Source: VRUE01 sp035605155
Lineage (GTDB): Bacteria > Actinomycetota > Thermoleophilia > Solirubrobacterales > 70-9
Assembly (NCBI GenBank): GCA_035605155.1
Contig: DATNHC010000034.1
Coordinates: forward strand, 1 to 26,025
Direction of reading: 5' to 3'
DNA: 26,025 bases
Position numbers and translations under genes: made by a program. Below the pieces are notes generated by a model. That model worked only from the letters and a program-made list of their open reading frames with translations, was not told where the DNA came from and made no database searches. Positions 24,506 to 26,025 of this stretch are shown piece after piece (position 1 is the first letter of the stretch; the number at the start of each line of letters is the position of its first letter).

Positions 24506-24940
24506 TCATTCTCGCGACCCGAAATCCGTCTCGAGCATCAACGTGACCGGACCGTCGTTGACGAGCGCCACCCCCATGCTGGCGCCGAAGACCCCCTTGG
24601 CAGCCCCAAGCCGCTCGCAAAAGCGGTCGTAGATCGGCTCGGCCTCGGCTGCCGGGGCCGCCTCCATGTAACTGGGACGGGTGCCTTTGTGAGCGTCGCC
24701 ATAAAGCGTGAACTGGCTCACGCAGAGCACCTCGCGTTCACCAAGTGGCTCATTCATGCGGCCGTCGGCGTCGTCGAAGATGCGCAGCGCCCGGACCTTG
24801 CGCGCGAGCTGGTCAGCCTGAGTGGCGGAGTCCCCACGCCGAATCCCCAGCAGGACGAGCAACCCAGGTCCGATCTGGGCGACTCGTTCACCGTCGACGT
24901 CCACCGCCGCTTGGCTGACCCGCTGCACGAGCGCCCTCAA
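24506..24940 (-). CDS. dtd: D-aminoacyl-tRNA deacylase
   Basis: This 144-residue cytoplasmic enzyme removes D-amino acids from mischarged tRNAs. The TTG start at 24940 yields MRALVQRVSQAAVDVDGERV, the exact usual N-terminus and length (about 145). The family motifs SQFTLYGD and the C-terminal NDGPVT, which contains the Gly-cisPro pair that recognises chirality, are intact. The open frame extends about 66 codons upstream toward the tRNA-Leu fragment, but that part has no family sequence. The decayed acetyltransferase gene follows immediately. Confidence 0.93.
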   Translation of the reverse strand: MRALVQRVSQAAVDVDGERVAQIGPGLLVLLGIRRGDSATQADQLARKVRALRIFDDADGRMNEPLGEREVLCVSQFTLYGDAHKGTRPSYMEAAPAAEAEPIYDRFCERLGAAKGVFGASMGVALVNDGPVTLMLETDFGSRE

Positions 24941-25095
24941 GTACTGCCACCGGTCATTGCACGCAAGGTACCTGCGAGCGATGCGGCGAGTGAAGCTGGA
25001 CGCACCACTCCGGTTGCAAGACTGACGCACGATGAGTACCGAGATCGCCCGTTCGAGGCCGAGAAGAAGCAGCTGCTCGGCATCTAGCTGCTCAG

Positions 25096-25149
25096 TGCGG
25101 CTGAGAGGAGTCGAACCTCCACGGGTGTTTCCACCCACAAGGCCCTCAA
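25096..25149 (-). pseudogene. 3' half of a tRNA-Leu(GAG) gene; probable attachment site
   Basis: On the minus strand the sequence begins in the anticodon loop TTGAGGG (anticodon GAG at 25145-25147) and continues with the 3' anticodon strand CCTTG. A long variable arm (GGGTG-GAAA-CACCC), T arm GGAGG/CCTCT around TTCGACT, 3' acceptor strand CAGCCGC and discriminator A follow. Upstream of the loop the expected CAAGG, D arm and GCGGCTG acceptor strand are absent; the sequence reads instead TTTCAGC. I could not find a 5' half in the rest of the window. This is what remains when an element using the tRNA anticodon loop as crossover site integrates. Confidence 0.75.
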
Positions 25150-25462
25150 GCTGAAAGTACGCCGCTTGCTAGAGCGGAAAACGGCTTGTAGAGCCAAGTC
25201 GGTTCCGGTTGTCTCCGGCTGAAGCCGTCTGTTTCGGGGGCGCACTGGCGCACCACTGGCGCACGGGTCGCCCTGAGCTGCGATCAAGCTCAGCCAGGGA
25301 CTCGGCCGCGTCTTCAGCTCGCTTCCGCCGTTCCCATGGCTCCAGGGATCGTGGGGTATTTGGGCGGACGCAACCGGGACGCTAGCGCCATTGGCGGTAG
25401 GGCGACGTGCGGATGCTCTGAGCCGAGCCACGAACTGCGTTCGTAGGGGAAGCCGCGCAGGC
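25150..25462. other. Non-coding stretch between the tRNA-Leu fragment and the partial right-end gene
   Basis: I see no convincing gene here. It contains a tandem pair of 11-bp repeats at 25243-25264 and a hairpin with 7-bp arms CTGAGCT/AGCTCAG at 25273-25293. Short open frames in it have no recognisable features. If the tRNA fragment is an attachment site, this is the end of the integrated element. Confidence 0.5.
25243..25264. repeat. Tandem direct repeat, 2 x 11 bp
   Basis: CACTGGCGCAC occurs twice head to tail with no mismatch and no spacer, 94 bp from the tRNA-Leu fragment. Tandem short repeats beside an attachment core are typical of arm-type integrase binding sites, but this is inference. 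Confidence 0.7.
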
Positions 25463-26025
25463 TCAGATCGAATCGGCGGCAAGCTCGCCAGTGGCGCGCC
25501 CTACTACGGCAGCGAACCCGACGTAAAGGTGGCCCAGTTGAACCGCGACGCGGATCGTGTCGAATCGTCGTTTCATCGCCCAGAAATAGTGCTCCTGATC
25601 CCATGCATCAACCACGGTCCGCTGGGTGCCCCAGTGGATCGCGTCGCCATAGAAGATCGTGGAGAGCATCTGCTGCGGTGACATGTGGACTCGATCTGGA
25701 TGCCACCCGCTGTTTTCGGCGGTTCCCTTCCGAATCAGGTCCAGTTCGGCGGCGCGGGCGAGAATCAGATAGTCGAGATGACTGCCGCGCATTCGATTGT
25801 GCGCCCCCGTCCACGCGCGCAACGTCTCCAGTGGCAACCCGGCTCTGTGGGCCTCCCGACCGAGCAAGTCGTGAATGCGCTTGAAGGAAGCATTCTCGTC
25901 CGGCGAGTAGCACTGGCGGAACATGGCGAGGAAGCCCGTCTCGGCGTCCTGCGCGACCGTGTCCCACTCCTCAATCTGCCACAGGCCCGTCGGGATCGGG
26001 AATCGAAACCTCGTAGCCGGTTTGT
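25463..26025 (-). CDS. Hypothetical protein, N-terminus beyond the window edge
   Basis: The frame is open from the right edge of the window to a stop at 25463, giving at least 186 residues. An ATG at 25924 is available, but the upstream codons are also open and read like protein (FPIPTGLWQIEEWDTVAQ), so the start is probably outside. The protein is soluble-looking, with many Trp, His and Arg residues, and no signal peptide in the visible part. Segments such as IHDLLGREAHRAGLP, MRGSHLDYLILARAAELD and FYGDAIHWGTQRTVVDAWD do not match a family I recognise. It lies on the far side of the tRNA-Leu fragment, so it may belong to an integrated element. Confidence 0.6.
   Translation of the reverse strand, partial: KPATRFRFPIPTGLWQIEEWDTVAQDAETGFLAMFRQCYSPDENASFKRIHDLLGREAHRAGLPLETLRAWTGAHNRMRGSHLDYLILARAAELDLIRKGTAENSGWHPDRVHMSPQQMLSTIFYGDAIHWGTQRTVVDAWDQEHYFWAMKRRFDTIRVAVQLGHLYVGFAAVVGRATGELAADSI

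Noticed and set aside
24377..25087. Plus-strand frame opposite dtd
   Set aside because: It overlaps the full dtd gene, which has intact motifs and length, and it has no recognisable sequence of its own.
25096..25180. A complete tRNA-Leu with an unusual D arm
   Set aside because: Only 16 nt separate a chance GCGGC from the anticodon loop; there is no D arm and the anticodon 5' stem does not pair.
25150..25462. Group I intron splitting the tRNA-Leu gene
   Set aside because: Known tRNA-Leu introns sit inside the anticodon of the UAA isoacceptor. Here the break is before position 32, and no 5' half or intron core was found in the window.

Overview
The window is a GC-rich bacterial chromosome segment, most probably from an actinobacterium of the class Thermoleophilia (Solirubrobacterales-like). 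This placement is inferred from the high GC, GTG/TTG starts, probable leaderless promoters, an actinobacterial HxGG-type ArgRS signature, and large secreted Cys-containing repeat proteins of a kind I associate with that class. No database search was possible. Most of the window is ordinary housekeeping sequence; only the right end looks like accessory DNA.

Layout. 1-759: the end of an ABC-2 transporter permease. 789-1151: a small VOC-fold protein. 1180-5679: a glycolytic cluster gap-pgk-tpiA-gpmI with short gaps or overlaps, followed by tgt (5738-6946). 6968-9542, minus strand: a metallophosphoesterase, a lipoprotein and a membrane Ser/Thr kinase, the last two joined by an ATGA overlap. 9622-11900: argS, then a protein with a degenerate P-loop. 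Cytochrome c maturation genes (System I) are in two blocks: ccmG-ccmH on the minus strand (11913-12889) and ccmE-ccmF on the plus strand (17919-20694), the latter followed by secG.

Between the two ccm blocks is a roughly 5-kb insert. It holds tRNA-Gly(CCC), a SurA-like protein without a PPIase domain, a winged-helix regulator, a 966-residue secreted protein made of four repeats of about 230 residues, and a short-chain dehydrogenase. The regulator and the repeat protein are divergent across an AT-rich promoter region with a palindrome.

21055-21861 encodes another secreted protein. 22033-24037 is a tightly overlapping alkane oxidation operon: alkB, rubredoxin, TetR regulator. On the minus strand follow dtd and a decayed GNAT acetyltransferase gene with two frameshifts and a lost acetyl-CoA site. 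At 25096-25149 lies only the 3' half of a tRNA-Leu(GAG) gene, as expected at the edge of an element integrated in a tRNA gene. Beyond it are a tandem 11-bp repeat and an unrecognised partial gene reaching the window edge.

The least ordinary observations are the tRNA-Leu half gene with adjacent repeats, the four-repeat secreted protein with its divergent regulator, a CcmE whose heme-binding motif reads CPSKF, the PPIase-less SurA-like protein abutting a tRNA, and a 17-bp perfect inverted repeat between the dehydrogenase gene and ccmE.
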